DNA of 64,000 nucleotides from Myxococcus qinghaiensis (GTDB lineage: Bacteria; Myxococcota; Myxococcia; Myxococcales; Myxococcaceae). The translations under genes and the position numbers were made by a program. The stretch lies in NCBI RefSeq assembly GCF_024198215.1, contig NZ_JAKCFA010000006.1, positions 430,205-494,204 of the forward strand, read 5' to 3'. This document shows positions 18,236 to 26,796 of the stretch, one piece after another (position 1 is the stretch's first letter; each line of letters starts with the position of its first letter). The notes beneath the pieces are model-generated. The model was not told where the DNA came from and made no database searches. It was given only the letters and a program-made list of their open reading frames with translations.

Positions 18236-18252
18236 GGGCCTCCCGGAGGCCC
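18236..18252 (-). terminator. Short palindromic hairpin after the glycosyltransferase gene
   Basis: GGGCCTCC-C-GGAGGCCC, eight-base perfect arms around one base. It lies 3 bases past the stop of the leftward glycosyltransferase gene and 136 bases before the glnS start, so it probably ends glycosyltransferase transcripts. Confidence 0.5.
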
Positions 18253-18254
18253 TT

Positions 18255-19409
18255 CTAGAGGGACGCCAGCAGCGCTTCCCAGGCCCCCAGGGCCCTGGAC
18301 GCGGACAGCTCGTCGGCCCGGGCCCGCGCCCTGCGGGACAAGTCCTTGCGGTGGACTTCGTCGGTGACGACGCGCCCCAGCGCCTCCGACAGGGCCTGGG
18401 GGTCCTCCACGGGCACCAGGACGCCGTGGCGGCCATGCTCCAGCACCTCCCCCGGCCCGGAGGGACAGTCGGTGCTGACCACCGGGCACCCCAGGGCGAG
18501 CGCCTCCAGGAGCACCATGGGCAGGCCCTCGAAGCGCGAGGACAGGGCGAACACGGCGGCCCTCCGCATCAGCGCGTGCGGATTGGAGGCGAACCCCGGC
18601 ATGAAGACGGTGGACTCCACGCCCAGCGAGCGCGCCAGGGCCTTCAATTCGGCCTCCAGCGAGCCCACCCCGAGGATGAGCAGGTGCTGGTCCACGCCCC
18701 GCTGACGCGCCAGGGCATGGCTGCGGATGAGGACGTCGAAGCCCTTCTGGGGCTCCAGCCGGCCCACGGCGATGACCACGGGCCTGGCGAAGACGGCCGG
18801 TGCCCAGTCCGGCAGCGGCCCTTCGGCGGCGGCGCGCACGGTGTCGCCGTCCACGAAGTTGGGGATGACCTGGAGCCGGTCCTCGGGCACGGGCACCAGC
18901 GACCGGAAGGAGCGCGCGGTGTCATGGCCGCAGGCGACGATGCGGTTCATCCGCGGATACAAGAGGCGCAGCCCCCAGAGCTGCCGGCGCGGCTGCTCAC
19001 GGTGGAACGCACCCCAGTCGAAGTGGATCATCCCCACCACGGGCTTGTCGAGCAGCTTGCCCGCCAGGCAGGCCAGCAGCGCGGCGCGACCCTCCTGCCC
19101 CGCGACGATGACGTCGGCCTCGCGCGCGTGGCGCAGCAGGTGCCAGAGGTACACCGGCAGGCTCTGCCGGTGGTAGTCGTAGGAGTCCGTGGCCCAGACG
19201 ACCTCGGTGTTCTTGGGCAGCCGGTCCTCGCGCCCCGGAGGGGGCCTGTGGTGGAAGAACAACCGGGTGGCGAAGCGGCGTGGATCCAACCCCTCCAGGA
19301 TGTTGCACACGGAGCGCTCGATACCGCCCCCGCCCAGGAACACGAGCGTGAAGAGCACTCGCTTCCGGATGGGGTCTTTCGAGGCGTCTCGTGGCACTGG
19401 TTGCAGCAT
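18255..19409 (-). CDS. Glycosyltransferase family 4 (group 1)
   Basis: 384 residues from ATG 19409. GT-B fold: the N-terminal half has the glycine-rich loop [13 protein letters not shown] (binding near the acceptor). The C-terminal half has [18 protein letters not shown], the [12 protein letters not shown] strand and the EX7E-type element [22 protein letters not shown] that binds the sugar nucleotide. This is a retaining enzyme type acting on surface polysaccharide or glycolipid precursors; donor and acceptor are unknown. The frame is open further upstream, but that part is Arg/Pro-rich and unlikely to be coding. Diverges from the alpha/beta hydrolase gene across 164 bases. Confidence 0.9.
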   Translation of the reverse strand: MLQPVPRDASKDPIRKRVLFTLVFLGGGGIERSVCNILEGLDPRRFATRLFFHHRPPPGREDRLPKNTEVVWATDSYDYHRQSLPVYLWHLLRHAREADVIVAGQEGRAALLACLAGKLLDKPVVGMIHFDWGAFHREQPRRQLWGLRLLYPRMNRIVACGHDTARSFRSLVPVPEDRLQVIPNFVDGDTVRAAAEGPLPDWAPAVFARPVVIAVGRLEPQKGFDVLIRSHALARQRGVDQHLLILGVGSLEAELKALARSLGVESTVFMPGFASNPHALMRRAAVFALSSRFEGLPMVLLEALALGCPVVSTDCPSGPGEVLEHGRHGVLVPVEDPQALSEALGRVVTDEVHRKDLSRRARARADELSASRALGAWEALLASL

Positions 19410-19573
19410 CAGCCCCCACTCCCAGAAGGCGGGTGCACCGTAGTCCAAGCAGCCATACCCGCCAACAGAAGGCGCCCGGGGCCTGTTCTCTAGAGAGCCA
19501 AGCCACCAGCCTGACGCGGGTCGACAGGGGGCTCGACTAGAGTGGCTCCGCCCCACGCCTCCTTGCCCTTCCC

Positions 19574-20473
19574 GTGAAAATCCCACTCCGCCCGAGCCGT
19601 GTCCTCCTCCTGCTGTCGCTGCTCGTGCTGGTCGCCGTCGCCGGCGCCCTGGTGGTGCGCGGACACCGCATCGGACTGGGGCTGCTGCATCCGCCACACG
19701 TGCCGGTGGAGCGGCCCGAGGTCTCTCCGGAGTTCGCGGGCCTGGAGGACGTGACGTTCTCCAGCGCGGACGGGCTGACGCTGCGCGGCTGGTATGTGCC
19801 GTCGCGCAACCGGGCGGCCGTCGTGCTGGTGCACGGCTTCGCGGACAACCGCGCGCAACTGCTCTTCGAGGCCCGCGCCCTGGCCCGCGCAGGCTATGGC
19901 GTGTTGCTGTTCGACCTGCGCGCGCATGGGGAGAGTGGCGGAGACCGGGTGACGTGGGGAGACAGCGAGCGGCGCGACGTGACGGCCGCGCTGGACTTCG
20001 TCTCCGCGCGGCGGGACGTGGACCCGACGCGGCTGGGGCTCTTCGGCTTCTCCATGGGCGGCACCACCGCGCTGCTGGTGGCGGAGACGGACGCCCGCGT
20101 GAAGGCGGTGGCCGCCGCGGGCGCGTACCCCGCGCTGGAGGCGGACGTGTACTCGGGCTACGGCCGGTGGGGTGCGTTCAGCGCGGAGCCGGTGCTGTGG
20201 ACACTGCGGCACGCGGGCGTGGACGTGGACGCGGTGCGCCCCATCGACGGCATGTGCCAGCTCCAGGGCCGGCCCCTGCTGCTCGTCAACGGCGACGTGG
20301 ACCCGGACGCGCCCGCCAAGCTCCAGGCCAGCCTCTTCCGCGCAGCCTGCGAGCCCAAGGCCCTGTGGGTCGTGGAAGGCGCGGGCCATGGCGGGTACGC
20401 GCGCGTCGCCCCAGAGGAGTACGCGCGCCGGCTGCGCGAGCACTTCGACCGGGCGCTCCTGAGCGCGGGCTGA
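19574..20473 (+). CDS. Membrane-anchored alpha/beta hydrolase
   Basis: 299 residues starting with GTG. An uncleaved signal-anchor (residues ~9-27, LLLLSLLVLVAVAGALVV) is followed by an alpha/beta hydrolase domain. That domain has the oxyanion strand VVLVHGFADN, the nucleophile elbow GFSMGG, an Asp in LLLVNGDVDPD and the His in EGAGHGGYA. The type is close to the 'bem46/YqkD' serine hydrolases. It probably acts in the periplasm or at the inner membrane on an ester or peptide; no substrate clue is seen. It converges on bpt with 11 bases between the stops. Confidence 0.88.
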   Translation: MKIPLRPSRVLLLLSLLVLVAVAGALVVRGHRIGLGLLHPPHVPVERPEVSPEFAGLEDVTFSSADGLTLRGWYVPSRNRAAVVLVHGFADNRAQLLFEARALARAGYGVLLFDLRAHGESGGDRVTWGDSERRDVTAALDFVSARRDVDPTRLGLFGFSMGGTTALLVAETDARVKAVAAAGAYPALEADVYSGYGRWGAFSAEPVLWTLRHAGVDVDAVRPIDGMCQLQGRPLLLVNGDVDPDAPAKLQASLFRAACEPKALWVVEGAGHGGYARVAPEEYARRLREHFDRALLSAG

Positions 20474-20484
20474 CACGCCTTCGG

Positions 20485-21261
20485 CTACGGGGTGCCTGAA
20501 GGCTCGGCGGTGGGCTCGGGCGCCGCCGGAGGCTCCCACGCGGGGAGCGCGTTCAGTGCGGGCCGTCCCACGAGCAGCTCGTGCGGACGGAAGCCGCCCT
20601 TGTAGCGCAGTGACGCGCAGGCCTGGACGCGGTAGCCCAGGTACACGTGGGGGATTCCCCGCGCCCGCGCCAGCTCCACCTGGAACACCACGTTCGCCGT
20701 GCCCGGAGACAAGGCCGCGTAGTCCGGGTCATAGAAGAAATACACCGCGCTCCACGCGCGCGGCGTCTCGTCGCAGATGCCCAGCGCCACCAGTCGGGGG
20801 CCGCCCTCCGCGCCGTCGTCGTAGTACGCGACTTCGCGCGCGGACGGATGCGGGAAGGAGAACTGGAGCGAGTACTCGCGCGGGGTGAGCGGCGAGGGGT
20901 CCCACTCCCGCGAGGACTCGCGCTCCGCGTGCCACGCCCGGTAGAGCGCCAGCCGCTCGTCGTCCACGCGGGGCACGCCCACCTCCACGCGCAGGTGCGC
21001 GCAGGCCGCCCGCGCGCGGCGCTGGCTGCGGTTGGGGCGGAAGGACTCCACCGGCAGCCGCAGCGAGACACACTCGCCACACGAGGCGCACGCGGGCCGG
21101 AAATACAGCGGCCCGAACCGGCGCCACCCGCGCATCAACAGATGTTCGTACTCCTCCGGTGACACTTCCTGCATCACCAGGTTTTCTAGTGAGGCCTGCC
21201 GCTCCGGCAAATAGCTGCACGGGCGAGGGGCTTCGACTTCATGTGCCAGCAGGAGAGCCAT
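20485..21261 (-). CDS. bpt: Aspartate/glutamate leucyltransferase (Bpt, ATE family)
   Basis: 258 residues from ATG 21261 (MALLLAHEVEAPRPCSYLP). The N-terminal ATE domain has the Cys-containing CSYLP segment and the CASCGECVSLR cluster. The C-terminal GNAT-like domain has DETPRAWSAVYFFYDPDYAALS and the family hallmark YLGYRVQACASLRYKGGFRPHELL. The enzyme transfers Leu from Leu-tRNA to proteins with N-terminal Asp or Glu, feeding them to ClpS/ClpAP. Length and motifs are those of the bacterial Bpt type. A start ten codons upstream is possible but lacks support. Confidence 0.93.
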   Translation of the reverse strand: MALLLAHEVEAPRPCSYLPERQASLENLVMQEVSPEEYEHLLMRGWRRFGPLYFRPACASCGECVSLRLPVESFRPNRSQRRARAACAHLRVEVGVPRVDDERLALYRAWHAERESSREWDPSPLTPREYSLQFSFPHPSAREVAYYDDGAEGGPRLVALGICDETPRAWSAVYFFYDPDYAALSPGTANVVFQVELARARGIPHVYLGYRVQACASLRYKGGFRPHELLVGRPALNALPAWEPPAAPEPTAEPSGTP

Positions 21262-21450
21262 GTCCGTCCACGTTCCTCTCCGGAGGCCCACCCGACGTCA
21301 AGTCGGCCGCGGGTGTCAGGACGCCCCGCGGCCAGGGAGCCTCGCCCCGCCAGTGTCTCATGCCGAGCCCCTGGCGCGTCTCCTACGCGAGGGCATGGCA
21401 TGGCGACTGCAGCCATTTCCCCCCGACTCCCACGCAAAAGGCGGAAGCAC

Positions 21451-21699
21451 ATGGCCCGAGACTGCCTGCAGCCCTGGATGGACCGGCTCGCCCATGCCCA
21501 GCTGGAGGCCGCGGCACTCGAGCGCCCTTCCCCCTTCGGAGGGGACACGTGGGGCGAACAGTGGCTGGACGCCCGGATGCTGAACGCGCTTCGCTCGAAC
21601 CCGGACAGTCGTGTCCTGCCCTCACGACCTTCCTGGCAGGTCGTCGTAGACCCCGGGTGGGAGGCGGAAGACTTCGAGTCCGGGGTGGCGAGCTATTGA
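21451..21699 (+). CDS. Small protein of unknown function
   Basis: 82 residues from ATG 21451, with GGCGGAAG as a good ribosome site. It is acidic and Trp-rich (four Trp), with no signal or membrane segment and no recognised domain. Third-position GC and composition look genuine: ordinary residues such as MDRLAHAQLEAAALERP, unlike the shadow frames. It stands alone between the divergent bpt gene and the glycosyltransferase group. Confidence 0.6.
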   Translation: MARDCLQPWMDRLAHAQLEAAALERPSPFGGDTWGEQWLDARMLNALRSNPDSRVLPSRPSWQVVVDPGWEAEDFESGVASY

Positions 21700-21884
21700 A
21701 GGACGCGTCACGTCCCGACGACGCGGCGTCACTCGGATACGCGGCTTCTCAACCTCATCCATTTTGAGAACACGTTCCCCCCGCACGCCTTGCGCGGCGG
21801 GCAGGCGGCCGCGCAAGCCTCGCGCGCGGGCTGGAACGCCAAGGCGTCTTCCCGGCCCCCGGCGCCAGCGCGTATAAGTCTGAC

Positions 21885-22736
21885 ATGTCCGCAATCGATG
21901 TCTCGGTGGTGATGCCCACCCACCGACGAGAGAAGGAAGTGGTGGAGGCCATCCGTTCGGTGCTTCGCCAGGAGGGCGTGCACGTCGAGGTCATCGTGTT
22001 GGATGACACGCCGGAGGGCACCGCCCGGGCGACGGTGGAGGGGCTGGGCGACGAGCGCGTGCGCTACGTGGTGAACGACCCGCCCTCCAAGGGCCGTCCG
22101 GCGGTGGTGCGCAACCACGGCGTGACGCTGGCGCGCGGGCGCTACCTGCACTTCCTGGATGACGACGACATGCTGGCGGACGGCGCGCTGCACGCCATGG
22201 TGAGCGCGCTGGACGCGCGCCCCGATGCGGGCGTGGCGGTGGGCTGGGTGGTGCCCTTTGGCGACGACGCGGACTGGCTCAAGGACAAGAGCGAGTACTT
22301 CGAGTGGGCCGCCAAGGTGGGCGCCTCCACGCCCAACAGCGCGTGGACGGTGGCGCACATCCTCTTCCGCGGCACGCTGTACGTGAACTCGGCCTGCATG
22401 GTGCGCCGGGAGCACTTCTCCGCGCTGGGCGGCTTCGACGCGTCCATCCCCGTCTACGAGGACGTGGACTTCTATCTGCGCGGCATCCGCGCCTTCGGCC
22501 ACGTCTACGTCAACCGCCCCATCCTGCACTACCGCACCGGCCGGCCCTCGCTGATGCACAACCTGGGCAAGGACGGCACGCTGGTGATGCAGTCCAACGA
22601 GATGATTCACGGCAAGTATCGCAAGACGAACGGCGTGCTGGAGTACCGCGCGCTGCAGTTGTTGATGCGGGCGCTGCCCTTTGATGTCGCCAAGCGGCTG
22701 CCGCTGCGGTTGCCGAAGCAGGGCCGGGTCTCATGA
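21885..22736 (+). CDS. Glycosyltransferase family 2
   Basis: 283 residues. GT-A fold signatures: the N-terminal strand VSVVMPTHRREKEV, the VIVLDDTPEG segment, the RNHGVTLARG region and the metal-binding HFLDDDDML (a DXD-type motif, residues ~89-97). A catalytic ED-type pair follows in VYEDVDFYLRG. No membrane segments are seen, so it acts on the cytoplasmic side. It is translationally coupled (ATGA) to the PLP-dependent decarboxylase, which suggests that both modify the same product, perhaps a surface glycan or glycosylated metabolite. Confidence 0.9.
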   Translation: MSAIDVSVVMPTHRREKEVVEAIRSVLRQEGVHVEVIVLDDTPEGTARATVEGLGDERVRYVVNDPPSKGRPAVVRNHGVTLARGRYLHFLDDDDMLADGALHAMVSALDARPDAGVAVGWVVPFGDDADWLKDKSEYFEWAAKVGASTPNSAWTVAHILFRGTLYVNSACMVRREHFSALGGFDASIPVYEDVDFYLRGIRAFGHVYVNRPILHYRTGRPSLMHNLGKDGTLVMQSNEMIHGKYRKTNGVLEYRALQLLMRALPFDVAKRLPLRLPKQGRVS

Positions 22737-24181
22737 GCTTCAAGAATCGCCTCGTCGGGACGGCCAAGCGTCAGGTGAAGCAGACGCTGCGGCCGGTGCT
22801 GCAGCGGGCCATGGCGCCCGCGCGCACGGAGATTCCCGCGTCGTACTGGGGGCTGGAGCAGCGCGCCGGTCAGGGCCTGTGTCTGGAGGGCGTGCCGCTC
22901 AAGGACCTGGTGAAGCGCTGGGGCTCGCCGCTGCACGTGGTGCAGTTGGCGGCGCTGCGCCGCAACGTGGAGCGCTTCCTGGCCGTACCCCAGGGACGGG
23001 CGGGCGGCTGCGAGGTGTTCTACTCGTACAAGACGAACCCGATTCCCGGCGTGCTGGAGGTGCTGCACGGGCTGGGCGTGGGCGCCGAAATCATCTCCGC
23101 CTATGAGCTGTGGCTCGCGCTGAAGCTGGGCGTCGCGCCCGAGCGCATCGTCTACAACGGCCCGGTGAAGTCGGAGGCCTCGGTGCGAGAGGCCATCTCC
23201 CGAGGCATCCAGCTGCTGGCCGCCAATCACGCGGAGGAGCTGGGCACCTTCGCGCGCCTCGCCGCGGAAGTCGGCAAGCGCCCGCGCGTGGCGGTGCGGG
23301 TGACGACGGACAGCGGCTGGGCGGCGCAGTTCGGCACGCCCATCGCCGGGGGCGCGGCGCTGCGGGCGTATGCGCAGGCGCGCGCGTCGTCGCACCTGGA
23401 CGTCGTGGGCCTGCACGCGCACCGGGGCGCCACCATCCGCACCGAGGGCGAGTTCACCGGCTTCGTGGAGGCGGTGCTCGCCTTCACGGACACGCTGCAC
23501 CAGGAGCTGGGGTTGGATTTGGAGGTGCTGGATTTGGGCGGCAGCCTCTGCACCCCGTCGGTGGAGCACATCGCCGAGCGCGACTGGCGGCTCAACCTCA
23601 CGTTCTTCCGCGACGTGCCCGCGCCGGACCCGGAAAGCGCGCTGGGCATCTCCCGCTACGTGGCGCTCGCGGTGGAGCTGGTGGAGTCGCACTACGCGCG
23701 GCGGGGCCGCAAGCGTCCGCGCATCTTCCTGGAGCCGGGGCGCGCCATGACGGGCGACACGCAGCTGCTCCTGGGCCGCGTGCACACGCTCAAGGAAGGC
23801 GATGACCGGACGTGGGCGGTGCTCGACGCGGGCGTGAACCATGCCGAGTGCGTGCGCAACGAGTACCACCAGCTCTTCCACGTGGACCGACCGGACGCGC
23901 CCGCCTCGCGCGTGTACACGGTGGTGGGGCCCATCTGCACGCCGGGCGACACGCTGTATCACGCGAAGCGACTGCCGGAGCTGGCCGAGGGCGACACGCT
24001 GGCCATCATGGACGCGGGCGCCTACTTCGTGCCGTTCGCCACGTCCTTCTCGTATCCCCAGCCCGCCATCATCGCGTTGGACAACGGGCAGGAGCGGCTC
24101 TTGCGCCGGGCGGAGACGTTCGAGGACCAGCTGGCCCTCGACACCGTGGCGGCGACTCCGGGCAAGCCCGAAGCCGCCTGA
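22733..24181 (+). CDS. PLP-dependent fold-III decarboxylase (DAP/Orn decarboxylase-like)
   Basis: 482 residues. An N-terminal extension of ~45 residues precedes a TIM-barrel with the PLP lysine in FYSYKTNP (about residue 100). It also has HAHRGATIR, the glycine-rich phosphate site DLGGSL and EPGRAM. The C-terminal beta domain has the active-site Cys in GPICTPGD and the substrate-side DAGAYFVPF. This is the architecture of diaminopimelate decarboxylase. Its place between a glycosyltransferase and an ATP-grasp ligase, outside any lysine operon, argues for a specialised amino-acid decarboxylase rather than housekeeping LysA. Start overlaps the stop of the glycosyltransferase (ATGA). Confidence 0.88.
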   Translation: MSFKNRLVGTAKRQVKQTLRPVLQRAMAPARTEIPASYWGLEQRAGQGLCLEGVPLKDLVKRWGSPLHVVQLAALRRNVERFLAVPQGRAGGCEVFYSYKTNPIPGVLEVLHGLGVGAEIISAYELWLALKLGVAPERIVYNGPVKSEASVREAISRGIQLLAANHAEELGTFARLAAEVGKRPRVAVRVTTDSGWAAQFGTPIAGGAALRAYAQARASSHLDVVGLHAHRGATIRTEGEFTGFVEAVLAFTDTLHQELGLDLEVLDLGGSLCTPSVEHIAERDWRLNLTFFRDVPAPDPESALGISRYVALAVELVESHYARRGRKRPRIFLEPGRAMTGDTQLLLGRVHTLKEGDDRTWAVLDAGVNHAECVRNEYHQLFHVDRPDAPASRVYTVVGPICTPGDTLYHAKRLPELAEGDTLAIMDAGAYFVPFATSFSYPQPAIIALDNGQERLLRRAETFEDQLALDTVAATPGKPEAA

Positions 24182-24201
24182 GTCCGCCCCCGCGCCCGCG
24201 C

Positions 24202-25686
24202 CTACCGGTTGAGCACCATCATCCGGAGGAAGGCGCGGGGGTGGCGCGCGGAGCCGTAGAGAATCTGGGCGACCTCCACCGCCGTGGGCATCATGTCATC
24301 CGAGTCGATGAGCGGATCCACCGCCACGTCCCGGTTCTCGCCCAGCCAGCGCCGCCACTGACGGGCCTCGTCGACGGGGAGCGCGCCCGACAGGCGCTGG
24401 AGGTTGAGCAGCATCTCCAACGCAATCCGGTTGCAGAACACCTCGCCCTTTCCCGTCCACTCGCGCGCCGCCTGCACCACGCGCTCCAGCGCGGGCTTGT
24501 CGCCCAGCGCCGCGTGGTAGGCCATCAGCGGCAGCGGCAGGCCCCGGGCGATGTCGAAGCCCATCTGCCCGTAGTAGCGCGGGTTGAAGTCGATGAGCAG
24601 GAAGTCGTCCTTCGTCTGGATGAACTCCACCTCGAAGACGCCGTGGTAGCCCAGGCGCTTGCACAGCCGCTTGAGCCCGTCCGCCAGGTCCTGGCGCACC
24701 GGCGCGGACTCGAAGCACACGCCCACGCCCAGCCGGCGCGGACGCTGGAGCACCTTCATGGCGCCCCGCACCTCGAACAGCTCGCCGGACTCGTCCACGA
24801 AGCCCGACAGGCTGTAGATGCCCTCGGCCGCCTCCGGATGGAACTCCTGCACCATGGGCCGCGCCACCGCCGGGTCGAACTTCACCAGCATGTCCGCGTA
24901 CCCGTCGCGCGCGAAGGACCGGTACTCCTCCACCAGCTGCGACGGCTCCGCCACCGGCAGGCCCTTGACGTGCGTGGAGTAGAGAATCTGCGTCGTCGGC
25001 TTGATGAGGACCGGGAAGCGCGCCTCGCGGGAGATGGCCTCCAGGTCCGCCTCGGACTCGGGGAACCAGGTGCGCGGCAGCGTCAGCCCCACCGCCTGGC
25101 CCGCCTCGAAGAGCTTGCGCTTGTTGAGCAGCCCGTACACGGACTCCACGCCCGGGTCATAGAGGTGGAAGTACTTCGACAGCTCGCTGGCGTGGACCGA
25201 CACCAGCCACGCCAGTTCGTCGCTCGTCGGGTACAGCACGTGCCGGCCCGGCTCCCTGCGGCCGAAGTCCAGCAGCCACTCCATGAACGCCTCGGGCTGG
25301 GACTCGGGAGGACACTGCACGCGCCGCCCGACGAAGCGGGACCAGCTCGCGGGGCCCAGGCGGCCGGGGTCCGCCACCGTGACGTCAATGCCATTGCGCC
25401 CGAAGCAGCGCGCGGCGGCGAGCGTGCCGTAGAAGCTCGCGGAGAAAAGCAACGCGGACGGTCGCCCCTCCACGCGCTGGCGCGCCGCCTGCTCCACCTT
25501 CACGTCTTCTGCCTCCACCTGAGCCGTCTCCAGTCTCTCCACTTCCTCCAGCCTGCGGGGACGCGGGGGCGTCCTTCGGGCTGTTGCCTGGGCTTGCGCG
25601 CCGACACCTGAAGCCTGCGTCGGAGCGGGAATCGAGAGACCCGCGGCGAGCCCGGCGGTGAGGAGTGAGAGGATGTGTCGTTTCAT
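24202..25686 (-). CDS. ATP-grasp domain protein
   Basis: 494 residues from ATG 25686. The core from residue ~75 is an ATP-grasp ligase of the carbamoyl-phosphate-synthase-like group. It has a Rossmann pre-ATP-grasp domain (SALLFSASFYGTLAAARCF), FPVLIKPTT, the EFHPEAAEGIYSL loop, the metal-binding EVEFIQTKDDFLLIDFNPRYYG and a C-terminal extension. Such enzymes join a carboxylate to an amine using ATP. The first ~70 residues are odd: a signal-like stretch (ILSLLTAGLAAGLSIPAPTQA) and a charged linker, unexpected for an ATP-dependent enzyme. A later start (GTG codons near the VEAEDVKVEQ region) may be correct. Converges on the decarboxylase gene with 20 bases between. Confidence 0.82.
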   Translation of the reverse strand: MKRHILSLLTAGLAAGLSIPAPTQASGVGAQAQATARRTPPRPRRLEEVERLETAQVEAEDVKVEQAARQRVEGRPSALLFSASFYGTLAAARCFGRNGIDVTVADPGRLGPASWSRFVGRRVQCPPESQPEAFMEWLLDFGRREPGRHVLYPTSDELAWLVSVHASELSKYFHLYDPGVESVYGLLNKRKLFEAGQAVGLTLPRTWFPESEADLEAISREARFPVLIKPTTQILYSTHVKGLPVAEPSQLVEEYRSFARDGYADMLVKFDPAVARPMVQEFHPEAAEGIYSLSGFVDESGELFEVRGAMKVLQRPRRLGVGVCFESAPVRQDLADGLKRLCKRLGYHGVFEVEFIQTKDDFLLIDFNPRYYGQMGFDIARGLPLPLMAYHAALGDKPALERVVQAAREWTGKGEVFCNRIALEMLLNLQRLSGALPVDEARQWRRWLGENRDVAVDPLIDSDDMMPTAVEVAQILYGSARHPRAFLRMMVLNR

Positions 25687-25891
25687 GCCTTGGACGCTCA
25701 ACATAGCCGCCCCCCCCACCATTTGCCCCTGTCCACTTCGAGTCCCTTGTTCGGAGCGCCAACGAACTCGGCCCTCCCGGCTCACGCGGACCCAGCCGGG
25801 TCCGACGCGACGACCCTCCGGCACGCGGCGACCCATCAGGGTGTGAGAAAACCAACGCGCGCGCCCTGGCGTGAGCAACTGGCCCCGCGCG

Positions 25892-26713
25892 TCAGGGACT
25901 CACACCACCCTCCGGCCGCCACACGAGGTAGCCCGAGTCGAGCAGCCACGGCTCGTTGGACACGCCGCCAATGCGCGCACCCAGGCGCGTGACGGACTCG
26001 CGGAACGCGTCGGCGGGCGAGGTATGTCCCGCCTCGCGCGCCTGTCTCCAGGCCTCTGTCCACTCCTGGAAGAAGGGGTGCATGGCCTCGCCGGGACGGA
26101 CGCGGCGGCGCAAATCCCGGGGCAGCCAGTCGCGGAACAGCAGGGGCGCGAAGCCGTTGCGGAAGTCGGTGTGGAACAGGAGCGCCTCGCGCGCAGGCGG
26201 GACCTCCGGGTCCGCGGAGGACCGACGCAGCAGGTGCGCGGTGAGCACCGAACCCTCCGGGTCCGAGCTCCCCTCCACGAGCAGCCCCGAAGGGAGCAGG
26301 AAGCGACCCAGGGCGCGGTGCACCTCGGAGACGCGCTCGGCCGGTCCCTGACGCAGCAGGTTCATGGCCCGCACGAGGCGGACGGGCTCCTCCGAGCGCG
26401 CGAGGGGCAATTCGAAGCCCCCCTGCCGGAAGTGCGTGCGGGGTCCCGCATGGGCCTGGGCCGCCAGGGCGCGCGCCTCCTCCAGCTCCACGCCGATGAC
26501 GGTGAGCTCCGGATGGAGCGCTCGAAACGCCTCCGCGCTCTCCAGCGTCGTCCAGGGGTGCTCGCCGAAGCCCACGTCCACGAAGACGGCGTGGGCCCAG
26601 GCGCCGTCCACGCGCGTCAGCAGCTCGCGCTCGAAGCGGCACAGCCAGGCATCGAGCGCGCGCAGGCGCCCTGGCGCGGTGCGTCCCCGTGTCTTCGCAT
26701 CCAGCGTGGACAT
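25892..26713 (-). CDS. Probable class I methyltransferase-like protein
   Basis: 273 residues from ATG 26713. The fold is suggested by HAVFVDVGFGEHPWTTLES (a motif-I-like glycine loop), the acidic strand-2 end in TVIGVELEEARAL, the FRQGGFELPL region and VRLVRAMNLLRQ, which fits motif IV/post-IV of SAM-dependent enzymes. The C-terminal half is Arg- and Trp-rich. The motif-I loop is not canonical (VGFGEHP), so activity is not certain. The frame is open 12 codons upstream (ATG 26749). The gene diverges from the HEAGH membrane protein with 83 bases between. Confidence 0.7.
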   Translation of the reverse strand: MSTLDAKTRGRTAPGRLRALDAWLCRFERELLTRVDGAWAHAVFVDVGFGEHPWTTLESAEAFRALHPELTVIGVELEEARALAAQAHAGPRTHFRQGGFELPLARSEEPVRLVRAMNLLRQGPAERVSEVHRALGRFLLPSGLLVEGSSDPEGSVLTAHLLRRSSADPEVPPAREALLFHTDFRNGFAPLLFRDWLPRDLRRRVRPGEAMHPFFQEWTEAWRQAREAGHTSPADAFRESVTRLGARIGGVSNEPWLLDSGYLVWRPEGGVSP

Positions 26714-26796
26714 GGCTCCCACTTCGTCGAGGCCCACAGCGCGCGTCAAGCCTCCCCGTGTTTCCTCCGGCCCGCGCGGGCCGGTAGGCTCCCCTC

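Noticed and set aside
22733..24181. Housekeeping lysA
   Set aside because: Family fits, but the context (coupled to a glycosyltransferase, N-terminal extension, no lysine genes nearby) does not support giving the symbol.
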